Shown one piece after another: positions 37,243-48,879 of a DNA stretch of 64,000 bases. Where the stretch lies: the NCBI GenBank assembly GCA_029582265.1, contig CM055828.1, positions 8,531,902 through 8,595,901 of the forward strand, in the 5' to 3' direction. Each line of letters begins with the position of its first letter. Position 1 is the first letter of the stretch. The notes beneath the pieces were generated by a model. The model was not told where the DNA came from. It saw only the letters and a list, made by a program, of their open reading frames with translations, and did not search any database. The stretch is from Zoroaster sp. YZ-2022. Lineage: Eukaryota; Echinodermata; Asteroidea; Forcipulatida; Zoroasteridae. A program made the position numbers and the translations under genes.

Positions 37243-37935
37243 CTTTCATTATGTCCGGAAAAGACAACAACTCGGGAAAAAAATGATTTTCTTTCCCAAT
37301 TTGTTTCCGTGCCATTCAAACACAACACTTATGCTGTCACACGTTTCCCATGATTCATAATCATTCTATGTTTTCATGGAAAGAAGACAGTCCGCCTATT
37401 GTAATTAGACTGGAATCAGGTCAATTTATTATTTTGTAATGGGCGCAGTCGAAAAGATGTTTCATTATGCGGTAAAGTAACGAAGAGAATGGCGGTTGAT
37501 TATTGTTTTCTCCTCTTGGTTTTAGTTTTCATTAGAAAATCACTACTTTCTTAATTTGCTATGTCTTCAAACAATATAAATAAAGAATTTCAGAATAAAA
37601 TATCAGTCAGGCTAGTCATGTTCTTGTTTACTCTATAACGTTATTAATTTTCACGATCTTGGACAACCATAAATTGTCACTTAGACAGACAAATAAACAA
37701 ACAAACAGACCAACATACAGTCTCATACAGACAGACAGTCAGTCGGACGTCCGTGATTGTCCGGGCAGGGAGACAGTCAAACATTTGCCCTTTTGTCAGG
37801 TCGAATTGTACTCGTAATTAAGTTTAAGAAACTTATATAATAAAATTTGTAGTTATATGGCGTGCCCCAATCTGAATAAGATGACATGCCCATCAGATAC
37901 ATCAGATACGGAAAACAATATGGACTAGTCGGACA

Positions 37936-38089
37936 CCTGGGGCCGATTTCACAAAGAGCTAAGATTGACCTTAACTGTGTATCAATCTTAATTGCTTAGC
38001 AAAGTGTGATGTCACAATACGAATCACTATGGTAATACTAACAACTCATCTTAAGATGAATCTTAGTGCTTTGTGAAATCGAGCCCAGG
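37936..38089. mobile_element. 154-bp MITE with CCTGGGGCCGATTTCAC end
   Basis: CCTGGGGCCGATTTCACAAA at the left pairs with TTTGTGAAATCGAGCCCAGG at the right. Inner arms continue through GCTAAGATT and AATCTTAG. No open frame. Flanks do not show a clear duplication. Confidence 0.75.
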
Positions 38090-38261
38090 GTAATTTATCA
38101 TTTAGTCAGCTGCATGGTACCCAATCACTTTTTTATGCGAACATAAAAACATGTTCCACTGCAGTGGGGCCATTTTCATAGCGCTGCTTAACGGCAAGTA
38201 AGTTTTTGCTAACTATTGCATGGAAAAAAGCCTGTTAGATGTAAACGTGTTTCACAGGTTA

Positions 38262-38989
38262 TGGCCCTGTCACACTGTTGCGTATGAGAGAAACGTAAGA
38301 GTTGCGTATGAAAATTCATAATATAATTTTCATACGCACAAAAAGCCCTTGAAAATACAGAATTGTGCGTATACTTACCGTATTGAACCTATGAGTAGCG
38401 TATGAGTAGCGTATGGCAAGCGTATGGACAGCGAATGTCGGCAAATGTCAGCGTACGACCAGCGTATGTCAGCGTATGAACAGCGTATGACCAGCGTATG
38501 GACAGCGTACTCTGCGTATGGCTAGCGTATGAGTAGCGTATGAACTGCGCATGCCCAGCGTACCGCCTATCCGCCTATCACGTGACAAAGTACCTATATA
38601 ATTGGCGGCCTTTCAATGCGCTATCAATACGCTAGCTGTACGGTACACCTTCATGCCAACGTATGGCAACTTATGTCCAGCGTACTCGACCTATGAGTAA
38701 CGTACCTATATCGTACCTCTAGCGTATTCAGCGTATGCCTAGCGTATGCTTAGCGTATTAACCATACGTCCGCATACGCACAAAATTTTTAAGCATGCTT
38801 AAAAATTTATTTCTGCCTCAGCGTATGCCAGCGTATGCCAGCGTATGCCAGCGTATGCCACCGTGCTTGAAACGTATACAACCTATGCCTAACGTACCCC
38901 TAGCGTATGTCACCGTATACCAGCGTATGAGTGATAATTTTCATACGCTGGCATACGCTAGTACGATACGCAACAGTGTGACAGGGCCA
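38262..38989. mobile_element. 728-bp TIR element with GCGTATG array and TTA duplication
   Basis: Perfect 24-bp inverted termini (TGGCCCTGTCACACTGTTGC...) at 38,262-38,285 and 38,966-38,989, flanked by TTA at 38,259-38,261 and 38,990-38,992. A 3-bp TTA/TWA duplication is typical of PIF/Harbinger elements. The interior is filled with tens of AGCGTATG words and contains a 26-bp palindrome at 38,783-38,808. No transposase, so non-autonomous. Confidence 0.85.
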
Positions 38990-39032
38990 TTAGCGGACGC
39001 ATTTGCTGAGATCAGAATTGCCACGTAATGTA

Positions 39033-39340
39033 TACTGAACAGCAAAAGAAACGCAAGTCCGAGGTCTTGTCAAGTTTTCAAACAGAAGACAAACCATTTT
39101 GATTCTAATCACTCATTTAATGAAAAATGCTTTCAATTTGTGAGCTGAAAGTGACTGTTGAATGTGAAAATCTTGCAATGCAATTTCAACAGTCACTTTC
39201 AGCTCACAAATTGAAAGCATTTTTCATTAAATGAGTGATTAGAATCAAAATGGTTTGTCTTCTGTTTGAAAACTTGACAAGACCTCGGACTTGCGTTTCT
39301 TTTGCTGTCCTCGGACTTGCGTTTCTTTTGCTGTTCAGTA
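39033..39340. mobile_element. 308-bp fold-back element with TA duplication
   Basis: Arms of about 130 bp (39,033-39,162 and 39,185-39,340) are essentially perfect inverted repeats beginning TACTGAACAGCAAAAGAAAC, around a 22-base loop. The right arm is 26 bases longer because CCTCGGACTTGCGTTTCTTT... is tandemly duplicated (39,283-39,308 and 39,309-39,334). TA at 39,031-39,032 and 39,341-39,342 suits Tc1/mariner-type mobilisation. Confidence 0.85.
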
Positions 39341-40260
39341 TATATTGCTTTTGGCTGGTTCTCAGCTAAATTTTACTCAGCATCAGATAAATTTACGTAG
39401 AAATATTTTCTGCTGAGTTGCTCTGTGAAATCGGGCTATATCTCTTTTATACTATAGGGCTAGACGGTCGGAGGCCACTTGAAGTCACTGCGTGGTCTGC
39501 CATTTTGTCACTCAAGTAAACCTTAAATTACAAATGCTTAGTTGTATATAGGCTATGCGCATTCCTTGTGTATGTGGGTGCTAAAATGGCCACTTGGCAA
39601 CTTCATTAAATTTGTTAGATACTAATCCAGTCAGTAGAAATCAATGGTTCCATAAAGTAATTTCCCGAAATCGATTTCCACAAAACTGACTGCCAATCTC
39701 GGCTCCGTGCTTTCCCAGTTTCCTTGACAAGGCGGTTACTTTTCTTACTCTTAACATTGCGTTCATTAAAACCTTCACCCATTCTCATCATTGCCTGATT
39801 TTATAGATAAACAAAACTGTATATATATGTATCACAAAATAAACGCACCTCGCAACTACCGCGTCAAAAAGTATGATTCATCCAAAAATTAGTCTAGCGA
39901 TAACATTTATTTCGGGTACATTAATTTCCCCGGTCGAACGGTATTTGGAGGCATTTTGTGCAAAAGCGTCAGCCATCTGTCCAGGCATTTCAGACATGTC
40001 TATGAAAGTCAGCAGAATTCGTGCATATACTTGTCTCATTTTAACGCCAGAAAAAGCAACGATTCTGGGAATTATTGATGCCTTTTATCCTCGGTTCGCC
40101 AAAAATAAAACACTCTAGGTTTTTGACCTATCTCATCTTTATATTATTTGTGTATAGTTGATCTATCCATCTCCATCAACTTATGTATGAACAAGTGGGA
40201 AGATGTGTGTCCAACATAATGGTTAGATTAACCATGGATTAATCAAGTCACATTAATTAG

Positions 40261-40580
40261 ATTTGCTGTTTAGATTAAACTAATCGATGACGACGTCAAC
40301 GACGACGGCAACTATATGACACTGAAGACGATTATTATGATAATGATGATGGTGGTGATGATGATGATGAAAATGACGATGATGACGACGATGATGATGA
40401 TGATGACGATAGTGGTAATGATGGTGATGAGGATGAGGATGATGATAATAATGATAATGATCATGATCATCATGATCATCATCATGACGATGATGAAGAA
40501 TGAAGATGATGATGGTTATGACGTCGACGACGGCAGATTTTAAAAGGATTAAAATATCGTCATCTTCATCATCATCATTT
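40261..40580. repeat. (GAT)n/(GAC)n trinucleotide tract
   Basis: Long imperfect GAT, GAC and AAT triplet array giving Met-rich and His-rich frames on the two strands. Simple repeat, not a gene. Confidence 0.8.
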
Positions 40581-40589
40581 TTGAACCAA

Positions 40590-43500
40590 TATTCCTTTTC
40601 TTCGTAGTTTTTATTGCCATACCGGTATACCATCTACATATATCCTCAATTTACTCTAAATGACGCACCTAAGGTTATATAATCAACTGGACAGTAACTT
40701 ACAAATGAAATTAGCAGTTTGGTGTTTCAGTTTGTTTCAGTGAAGGATTCTCTTGTAAAATGCTGAATTTCAATGCATGATCATATGCGTGGACGTCTTG
40801 AGCGCCGTTTTTTGAGACGTACAGAATTGTGGTCATCAAAAAATTTATGTTGGTATAATGACTCACCCCCAAACTATTAAAGTTGATGGGGGCACAGAAA
40901 ATGTACCCAAGAAGAAAAACAGTTGAATCATGTTTCATCTTATTCCAGATGGTTGTAAAATTGTTTTTAATCTTGAAAATAAAAATATTGTTTTAGATAT
41001 TTAAAATAAAATGGTATAATTTGGAGAAGCTCTCAAAACTTTTAATCAATATTCTTGAAAGACCAATCAAATGGAAGGTGGTTAAAATTTTTGCAAAAAG
41101 TACTTTAAAACTTTGAAATGTGTAAAAATTCTGTTAACATTTTGTCAAATAAAAGATTTCTTTTCATAACCATGATATTAATGTTTCAGTTTCTCAATAA
41201 TTTTCCACTGCCGACGAAATAAACACCAACGAATTAAGTAGTCTCCGTTCACTTCTTCTATAAGGAATGTGTCCATTTTGAGGATCAGTATTTCTTTAAA
41301 AAATCATTGCAAATGCAAAGCATTCATATCTTTTGGTTTCCACAGACAACATATCGTTGACGGCACAGAAAAATAAAATCACAGAAGTTTGTGAAAAAAA
41401 ATTTGAGGTCATGTAAATCCCTTACTATTTGTATCTAGTAAAATCAGTGGTTAAACAACTGTTTCCACTTTCACAAGCACTAACTTTCCAGTAAATCATA
41501 CAATTTCACTATGATTTTTATTTTTGTAACAAGTATGACTTAGATAAGTTTATGCAACCGGTAATACGCCATAGTTTTGTAAGTTTTCCGAGAAATGCTA
41601 AGCCAAAGGTAAGTGCGTCATTTCACGAGTGCGGCGAATTACGTACATGGACGATATCTCTTTTCCATGTAAACATCTATCTTCTTCTCTTCGTTTCTTA
41701 TTCTCTCTATCCTCCCCATCATCATCATCTGCTTCATCGGCATCTCCACAATAAATCTCATCCTATCAACCGTCATCCTCGAGTTCAGAATTTATACATC
41801 TTGGCTCCATGACAACATGATACCTTCTCGCGCCTCTCTGGCATTTCCTTCATCTGCCAATCAAAGATATGAAATCTAAATATAGAATCATTTCAAAGGA
41901 TGGAATAGAAGTATGAGTCATTGTAATTACTTTCCCTGATTGCCATCTTGTAGATAATACACATGTCCAGTATATTGAGTATATTGCGTATTGACGTAGG
42001 TGACATAAAAAATGTAATTTATCAGCTTCAGATGTTAATGAGGCATTGGTTGTTTCTGATGATGTTCTCTAGCTGAGCCACAATGAAATATCAAAAGAGA
42101 AAAAAACAAAACGCAGAGCAGGACGATTTTCTCATTTATTATAGAAACAGTGTCTATTAAATGAGAAAATCTTCTTGCTATGCGGTTTTTTATATTTTAT
42201 TTTGGCTATTTCGTTATTCTACTTGTTGGCCCGATCAGACAACATTCGAAAACATACCTTTTTAAGGCATAAAATAGGACGACATTCTTATGAGCGAATT
42301 AAAATACAAAGTGTAGAAAAGTTACTGGAAAATGGACACTATACGAATGAAATGCCTACTAAAATAATTAATGTGGCATTGCGTTATTTCGAACATGACT
42401 GTTTTTTAATATTTAAAATCTACACAACATCAGAAAGGCTCGTCAGAAATCAATCCGATGAAGCATAAACGAAGGTCTAATTAGAAATACGGAGGATCCT
42501 TCAAGTTGTGCTCCGATCTCCGGGGACCTCATGGGGTTCCTTTGTTAAAGCGATGGCCGAGCACAGAGAGTTGCTTCACGAGGGCATGTTACCGATAAAA
42601 AAACTGACTCATCTGAGAACTGTATAGTATTGACCTTTTTATGACTGAAGGTTATTATCTGTGATATATCCTACGGGAACATTGAAAGGTTGATATTTTA
42701 TGTACTCCATATTTTAAAGTCAACAGTCAAAGTCAAAGTCAACAATTACACAATTTCCCATTCCTATTTTTTGTTTGTTTTTTGTAACCCCTAATCAGAC
42801 ACTACACGGAAACCTGTCAGTGTTGTTGTTGTGTTGTAAGATCTTAATGAATTGAGTAAATTTTGTGTGCATTGTGGTATTTTTGTAATAATTTTAATAA
42901 TGTTCTTACTTATTTTTAATTGTATGCATGACACATGTAATTTGGCCTGACGGCCACACGAGAAGAACTCAGTTCAAATCCATATAATGTATACGCATAA
43001 TTATACTTCAGTGCTGAGGCCATGCATCTTTGTCAGATTTCCTGTAGGCAATAACGCCTTTATGAGTGTTGATGCTCATTATACAAAAAGGAACCAGACT
43101 ATTTTTCTCCTTCCAGCCTCGGTTTGGTTACGTAGGTGTGTATGGAAGAAAACAAGATGCACGGTAAAGGGAAACCCCACTAAATAAATTCCCATAGCAA
43201 CCAACGATAAATATTTAAAAAATACTTAGAAATTAAAAAAAAAATTAAAACCAAAAAACTAAATATTGATTGATGTTTAACCTTTTATTTTATTCTCAAT
43301 GTAGATTGTCCAGAGGCCCGTTGAGTTATTCTCATCCCAATGGAAACCACCATATATACACTAGTGAAATCGCCAACACTGAAAAACATCCATTTTGGAA
43401 AGGGGCCTTACGCTTGAAATCAAATTAGGACCACTTTTTCAGGGCCTAGTGTATCCAAAATACTCAAATTTAAAAGTCAGGTACCCCTAGTTCATGATAT

Positions 43501-44460
43501 TGGACCATTTTTACACAATCCCTTAAATGTATGGGCCTCAAATCTTTGTAATTCAGAAAAAAATTAGGACATACAAATTATGATAAACAGCTCGGCGCAT
43601 GAATTTGTCACTATTTAGTGGTGTGCACTCAAAGGCGAGTCTTCGCTCGACTGAATCACGGACCCTAACAAGGGTCCGTGCTTTAAAATTCTGGCGGTCA
43701 AAAGGCAGAGCTTATAAAACATAATGCAATTGGATGCTGAAGATGTTTTGTACATGCGTTCACCAAAAAAAAACCGAAAACTAAGGTGATTCATAAAATA
43801 AGAATAAAACAAGCTGTGAAAAAAATGTAATACACCGAGCACAGGCTCAAGTATAAAACACTATCGCCTGTATATAGGCCTAGGCCTATCATCCTGGGAA
43901 GAAACAATTAGACCGAATTTCCCCTCCATAACCCCGATTTTCCGGTGTGGATGACATCACCCTTATGTCCCAGAAGAGCCCCCTATTAGTCTAGTCGATT
44001 GGGTATCATAAATTAATATGTAGACCGTTTCATTTTATATAGCAGTATTATATCCTATACGTACGTGAGATGCGGAAACCTTAAGGGTTATAAATCTCAC
44101 GAAGTTCCTTTTCCAACTCAAATAAAAACCTTGCATACACACTTGTTGTCAATGTTTCCCCCTTTTTAGAAACGAAACTGGACAATTTAATCCGCAGGAA
44201 ATAAGCCCGGATAACGATCCTAATGTTTGTACACAGTAATAATTTCCTAGGTTGAGTCGGGAATTTGACCGTTAAGTTCCCCTGTAAATGACTCATCTGG
44301 CCCGGCCGTGCTGTTGATCAATACGATGGTGTGATTGAGGATGTCCCATTGACCCCGGCCCCCCAAAACCGGCCGTTTCAGAGTCTCGCGTAATTACAGG
44401 GTCACCTCAGCAAAAATGTAATGAACAGGTAGAGTGTTATTTTCCAGGGAGGTGTATGAA
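40590..44460. other. Non-coding stretch
   Basis: No exon is recognisable. The 97-codon frame 42,175-42,468 begins with a hydrophobic segment (FLYFILAISLFYLLA), but the remainder is AT-driven and unfamiliar. A TAGGCCTAGGCCTA double palindrome lies near 43,876-43,890. Confidence 0.5.
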
Positions 44461-44463
44461 CCA

Positions 44464-44577
44464 GACCTTTGGTATGAACCAGACTTTTTAAAATATAGAT
44501 ACTAACCTTAACGAGTGCGTGTCATCAACATAATGACCTTTGGTATGAACCAGACTTTTTAAAATATAGATACTAAC
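44464..44577. repeat. 43-bp direct repeat, two copies
   Basis: GACCTTTGGTATGAACCAGA... occurs at 44,464-44,506 and 44,535-44,577, identical over 43 bases with a 28-base spacer. Confidence 0.85.
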
Positions 44578-45159
44578 TGGCAATGGATGTACTTTATAGC
44601 ACCCTGTGGTGTGTGTATGTATAGGTCTACACGTGAAATGAGCACAATGAAATGAGCTGAAACTGTTCCTGTACGTGCATATACAATTTACCAAAATGTC
44701 AAACTGGCAAGTGATTTGGTGGCCATGCAAGCGAGTAGGGATGTAAGGGGAAAAGGGTGATAAACAAGCGTGATAGTACGTAACCACTGCTGGCCCCCAT
44801 TAACCGTTTCTTCGAGGGATATTTGTTTTGCAATTTATTTTGTAAATATCCATTTACTTGATATTATTTATTATTTGTATTTGACGAAGCAAAGCGAATC
44901 GCGGGATATAGGCCTACATTGGTTCGTATGCATTTTGTTATTTTGCTCACCCTACCTCAGTAGACCTACCTGGCATTGTGTAGGTCTACATGGTTATCTC
45001 GTATACGACGGTGCGGCGTGTCAATGCGTCCCTTCGTCCAGCTCCATGCGTTCGCTTTGTTTCGCTAAATTATTACTATTATTTAATATTCTTATTATTA
45101 AATATTGTTATTTTTATAAATATTAATTGTTGTAACTATTGTACTTAGAAATTGTTTTG

Positions 45160-45235
45160 ATGGATGCACCGATATTTACATACATCGTGTGCCACTGTTT
45201 CAAAAGTGTAATTCCAAATAAATAAATAAATAAAA
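45160..45235 (+). repeat. (AAAT)n tail, possible retroposon end
   Basis: AAATAAATAAATAAATAAAA (from about 45,217) follows AT-rich sequence. It could be the 3' tail of a degraded LINE or SINE, but nothing upstream is recognisable as coding. Confidence 0.4.
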
Positions 45236-46228
45236 TAAAATAGTGAAGTTGTGAGCTGCGCTAACAACAGAATATGACAAATATTTACTGTTTTCTGTGG
45301 GCTATACAGCAGGGCTGATAATAAATTAATGTAGGCCCATTTTCCAGCGAAAACGGGTGTTTTTACCCATTAGTTATAATGACTAAATCCTATCACCAGG
45401 CCAATACACTTGCACAATTGTCATGCAGGTTCGTTACAATAATCAAGCATATGTCACATGTATATTTCATAATTAATATGTTTAATGGACGGGATTCAAC
45501 GATTAAAACATGTTGCAGAAATCCCCCGCGGAGAGGGTTTTTGGCGCCACTTCGTCGAGCATGTTGTATGGGGGCTTAACCGCAGCGGATTGACTGACTC
45601 AACCATATCATACAAACATGGTCATAAAATCATTCCATTTCTGTTATATTATTTAACAATTTGTAATTTACTTGATCCCTACAATGAATCATTTGACTCC
45701 AAACATTACAACATTACAGATGTTCAGCTGCATTGGATCATCGAGTAAGGAGAAAAGTCACAGACGCGTCGGTCCCCAGAGACGATAATTTATCGTATAA
45801 AAAATGTGTGGCATGATTCAAAATTTCCAATTTCACTGACTGACCCATGCATCCTTCAGCCCCCGAGAAAAATTATAGTGGTTTAAAGCATTTCATCATT
45901 TTTTTGCAATCATAGCCCTAAATTGTTTTTCAAATGTATTATTCAAATATGTTTTTTCCTAGGCTTAAGGTGACCTGGTCTCTGGCGGGGCACATTTGTC
46001 CTTTGAGAGAGGATTAAATTAGGTTTATGGGCACCTCTGTCTGTCTTAACAATGTTTTTGGTCCTCATTGTAAACAGAAACGTTATTTATTTATGAGATC
46101 GCTCAAACTTTAATCCTCAGCAAATATGTGATTTATACAAAATTCCAACTTAGCCTAACATTAATTAAGAACAAGTATAATTTAAACATAAATGTTCATT
46201 TTAACCATTGACCAACTAACATTTTGGC

Positions 46229-46404
46229 AAGTAAGACTAATTGCGGTGACACCATGTGGAATCTCAATTGAGTAGTAATTAGTTCTGAAAAGAACTGGAG
46301 GTACAACTACATTTGACTCCAAACATTACAAATGGAGTTCTTTTCAGAACTAATTACTACTCAATTGAGATTCCACAATGGTGTCACCGCAATTAGTCTT
46401 ACTT
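46229..46404. mobile_element. Fold-back repeat (copy 2), loop replaced
   Basis: Arms 46,229-46,296 and 46,336-46,404 are inverted with one extra base in the right arm, and match the 2.2-kb fold-back plus 15 more bases (TTAGTTCTGAAAAGA). The hammerhead-like core of copy 1 is missing. The 39-base loop instead contains a 22-base stretch identical to 45,690-45,711. The shared outside flank is on the right here, so this copy is inverted relative to copy 1. Confidence 0.75.
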
Positions 46405-46998
46405 ATCATCCTCACCATGCAAAGCTACAAGTTTTACCTAACCTTTTGGCATTATGATTTTATTCATGTTAAGCTCAATTTGGAACACGCTTCTCTTTGG
46501 AAATTATGAAAAATCATATATTTTCAGAAGAAAACACCTATGTGTTATTAGCCTATGTCTTCATGGATTACGGATACAATGAAAACATTGGATTCTATTT
46601 AAAAAATATAGAGTATACCCCTTCTTACAACAAGTTTGCAGGTGATATTTCTAACAGCACAATCAGGGAAAAGTAGGCCTAGCGTTTAATGTAAGTTCAC
46701 GGCTCAAATCGGTGGCCCGCCTTTGAACGCTCATTCAAAACGCCGATGCTTGACTCGTGGCCCGCCAGCCGGACTTGTCGGCCCCTCCTCCAAACGATTA
46801 AAGCAATGCGTTATAAGAGCAATGGTGAATTTTGTTTGTTTCCCCTTTTTGAAAAGCGCTTCTCACATTTTGTGAACTGAGAGTTGCCAACTACAAATGG
46901 TTTCTGTTGATGGAACAAAAGGTATTACAAATTGCAAATACGGAACCTCAAATTGTGAAAACCGGACAATTTAAATACATAAAATTTAAATACATAAA

Positions 46999-47373
46999 AT
47001 GGAGTGTCGTGGCCGAGCGGTCTAGCGCACCGAATTTAAGTTCTGGTGTTGCCAGCAGCAGGGTGTGGGTTCGAGCCCCGGTCGTGACACTTGTGTCCTT
47101 GAGCAAGATACTTAACCATAATTGCTTCGTCCTTCGGATGGGACGTTAAGCCGTAGGTCCCGTGTACTAGATTAAGTAATGCACGTAAAAGAACCCAGAA
47201 CACTTATCGTGGAAGTGTAAGGGGTTTACCCCGGTGTTTCTGGTTCACATTGCAAGCGCCCTTGTTTACAGGTTTCCTCAGGCTTTCGAGCTTACAGTGC
47301 TTAAGTGCGCTTTTCTGAGGCATCCCTTGGTTTCATTACCAGAAATGATAAATGAAATGAAATGAAATGAAAT
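46999..47373 (+). mobile_element. tRNA-headed SINE with different body and (AATGA)n tail, copy 5
   Basis: The head (TGGCCGAGCGG, GGTTCGAGCC) matches copies 1-4. The body then has CTTCGGATGGGACGTTAAGC and GCACGTAAAAGAACCC, a central domain I recall from SINEs across many invertebrates. It ends in (AATGA)n at 47,351-47,373. A 16-bp tandem TTTAAATACATAAAAT precedes it. Confidence 0.8.
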
Positions 47374-47379
47374 AAACAA

Positions 47380-48220
47380 TAGTGTCCTACCAGCAAAGAG
47401 GCGACATGTGAGGATTAATTGAGTCACAGTTCACAACAAACACGCGGTGTGATTGTTGGCTGTTAATTACAATTTATAGGCATGAGTTTCGTGTTATTAA
47501 GAATTTGTCATTCGCCACAAAGGTGTGTGACTTGCTTTATCGTGACTACTGAATTTGCCATGTGTTCAAGTATGATTAAACAATGGTTTTGTGAAAGAAA
47601 TCATTTAATAAATAAAATATAGTTAAACGTCATTAAGTTGAGTTAATTTAAAAGTAATGACCAATGTATAACTATGCATTACTTGTTGATGTAAAGTATG
47701 TTTGCATATCATTTAGGAGCTGGTTCTCTTCTGAATATTGGAGGCTTTAGATAAATTATTTGAGATAGCCACATATTTAAGAACACCACACCAAATAAAA
47801 AGGGAAACGTTTCTTCAGTACTCAACATAAAAATCCTGTATCACAAAATTACAACAATACTGATATAATGAAGTATTGTGTATTTTCCACTTTTAATTTT
47901 GCTTAGGACTAAATGACTGAATACACAGATAAATAACAAAAAATACATACATATTTAAATAAATAAACAGAAAGTCAAGTCAACATGAAAATATTTCATG
48001 TTTCATTTTGTGTTATTCAGGCCCTGCCTAGTGATACAGATAACACAACGCTTCAGCCTTTTGTCAATCTATTATGGAAGGCAACCAGGCTATGAATCAG
48101 CGCTATTCACAAAACACGTGCCCGTAATACCGTATCCCTCTGACGGTAATTCGTGGTATAGTTTGTAGCCTTTTGTTATCTCTCTTTCCCATTCATAAAA
48201 CTTTGGTGCAATCCCTGACA
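47380..48220. other. AT-rich non-coding stretch before the promoter-like region
   Basis: Nothing recognisable. AAATAAATAAA words and no supported exon. Confidence 0.5.
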
Positions 48221-48224
48221 TTGC

Positions 48225-48310
48225 CACACGAGTCGTCAATTGGCTGGTAAATCTCCCATTTCCATTGGTTGTAGGAAGGTGACGTAAAGGCTTAAAATAG
48301 CTCATGACCT
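48225..48310 (+). promoter_or_regulatory. Candidate proximal promoter with CCAAT and CRE-like sites
   Basis: Two ATTGG (inverted CCAAT) motifs, at about 48,238 (CAATTGGC) and 48,263 (CATTGGTTG), are followed by a CRE-like GTGACGTAAA near 48,278. The downstream sequence is richer in CpG than the surrounding AT-rich DNA. The arrangement (CCAAT boxes, then a CRE, then a GC-richer transcribed stretch) is typical of TATA-less metazoan promoters. It lies 5.7 kb before the DUSP coding exon on the same strand. Assignment to that gene is inference. Confidence 0.35.
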
Positions 48311-48550
48311 CATCGGACGGCGATCAGCTGCGTAATGCGCATGTCTGCAGCTGGGGATCGAATGCTGCATGTATGGTGGAGCTGTGTAAACTGGAAGATT
48401 ATGGCCGAAATTTTTACGTTGACTTTTACCAGGATTTTGCCGGAAAGCGGGACTTTTCGGGCGGAGGTAAGGAATTTGACTGTGCAAGGGGGCTTCGAAG
48501 GTGGACTTGGGCTGATGCCTGAATGAGGAGATAAAGCTTAAGAAAGAGGA
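48310..48550 (+). other. Possible non-coding first exon of the DUSP transcript
   Basis: This GC-richer stretch follows the CCAAT/CRE cluster and ends at a strong donor (GAGGA|GTAAGT, GT at 48,551). A second donor-like GGAG|GTAAGG occurs near 48,465. Two overlapping plus-strand frames stay open for 60-70 codons, but neither translation resembles a known family, so a 5' UTR exon is the more economical reading. No transcript evidence is available from sequence alone. Confidence 0.25.
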
Positions 48551-48879
48551 GTAAGTTATTTCTATATTTTTTATTTTTGAACGGTTATTTTAATGCAGCA
48601 CTAGCCTATAATATTAGTATACTGAGCAGTACATAGTATTAACGTTAGTACGTGCCGCGTTCACGTACGTTGTGCTGATGCATGCAGAACAGCTGGCGAT
48701 CCGGCTGCTGGCTGCTTGCTTATTGCATGCCACGCACTGGATTCAAGTGGATCCTATTCTTATATCTTGATTGTACAGTTGGCAAAACATCCAAAAGGAA
48801 AATGACATCACTTTTCAAAGGCTTTTTCTAATAAGGAAAACTAGACATTATAATCTCAAATCTAAATTGAGCTAATAAT

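Larger units (their letters stand above)
38166..39437. mobile_element. MITE of the GGGGCCATTTTCATAG family, split by two later insertions
   Basis: The left end GGGGCCATTTTCATAGCGCT and right end GCTCTGTGAAATCGGGCT are the inverted termini. Pieces between resemble the 61.4-kb relative, for example CGTAATGTA and TTTTGGCTGG, which are contiguous there but separated here by the 39,033 element. Removing the two insertions leaves a few hundred bases. Confidence 0.65.

Noticed and set aside
42175..42468. 97-codon frame with an N-terminal hydrophobic segment
   Set aside because: AT-rich composition makes such segments common; there is no homology I can name and no splice context.
45485..45748. 87-codon frame from MDGIQRLKHV
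   Set aside because: Unfamiliar translation; its 3' part donates the 22 bases found in the 46.3-kb loop, but nothing supports expression.
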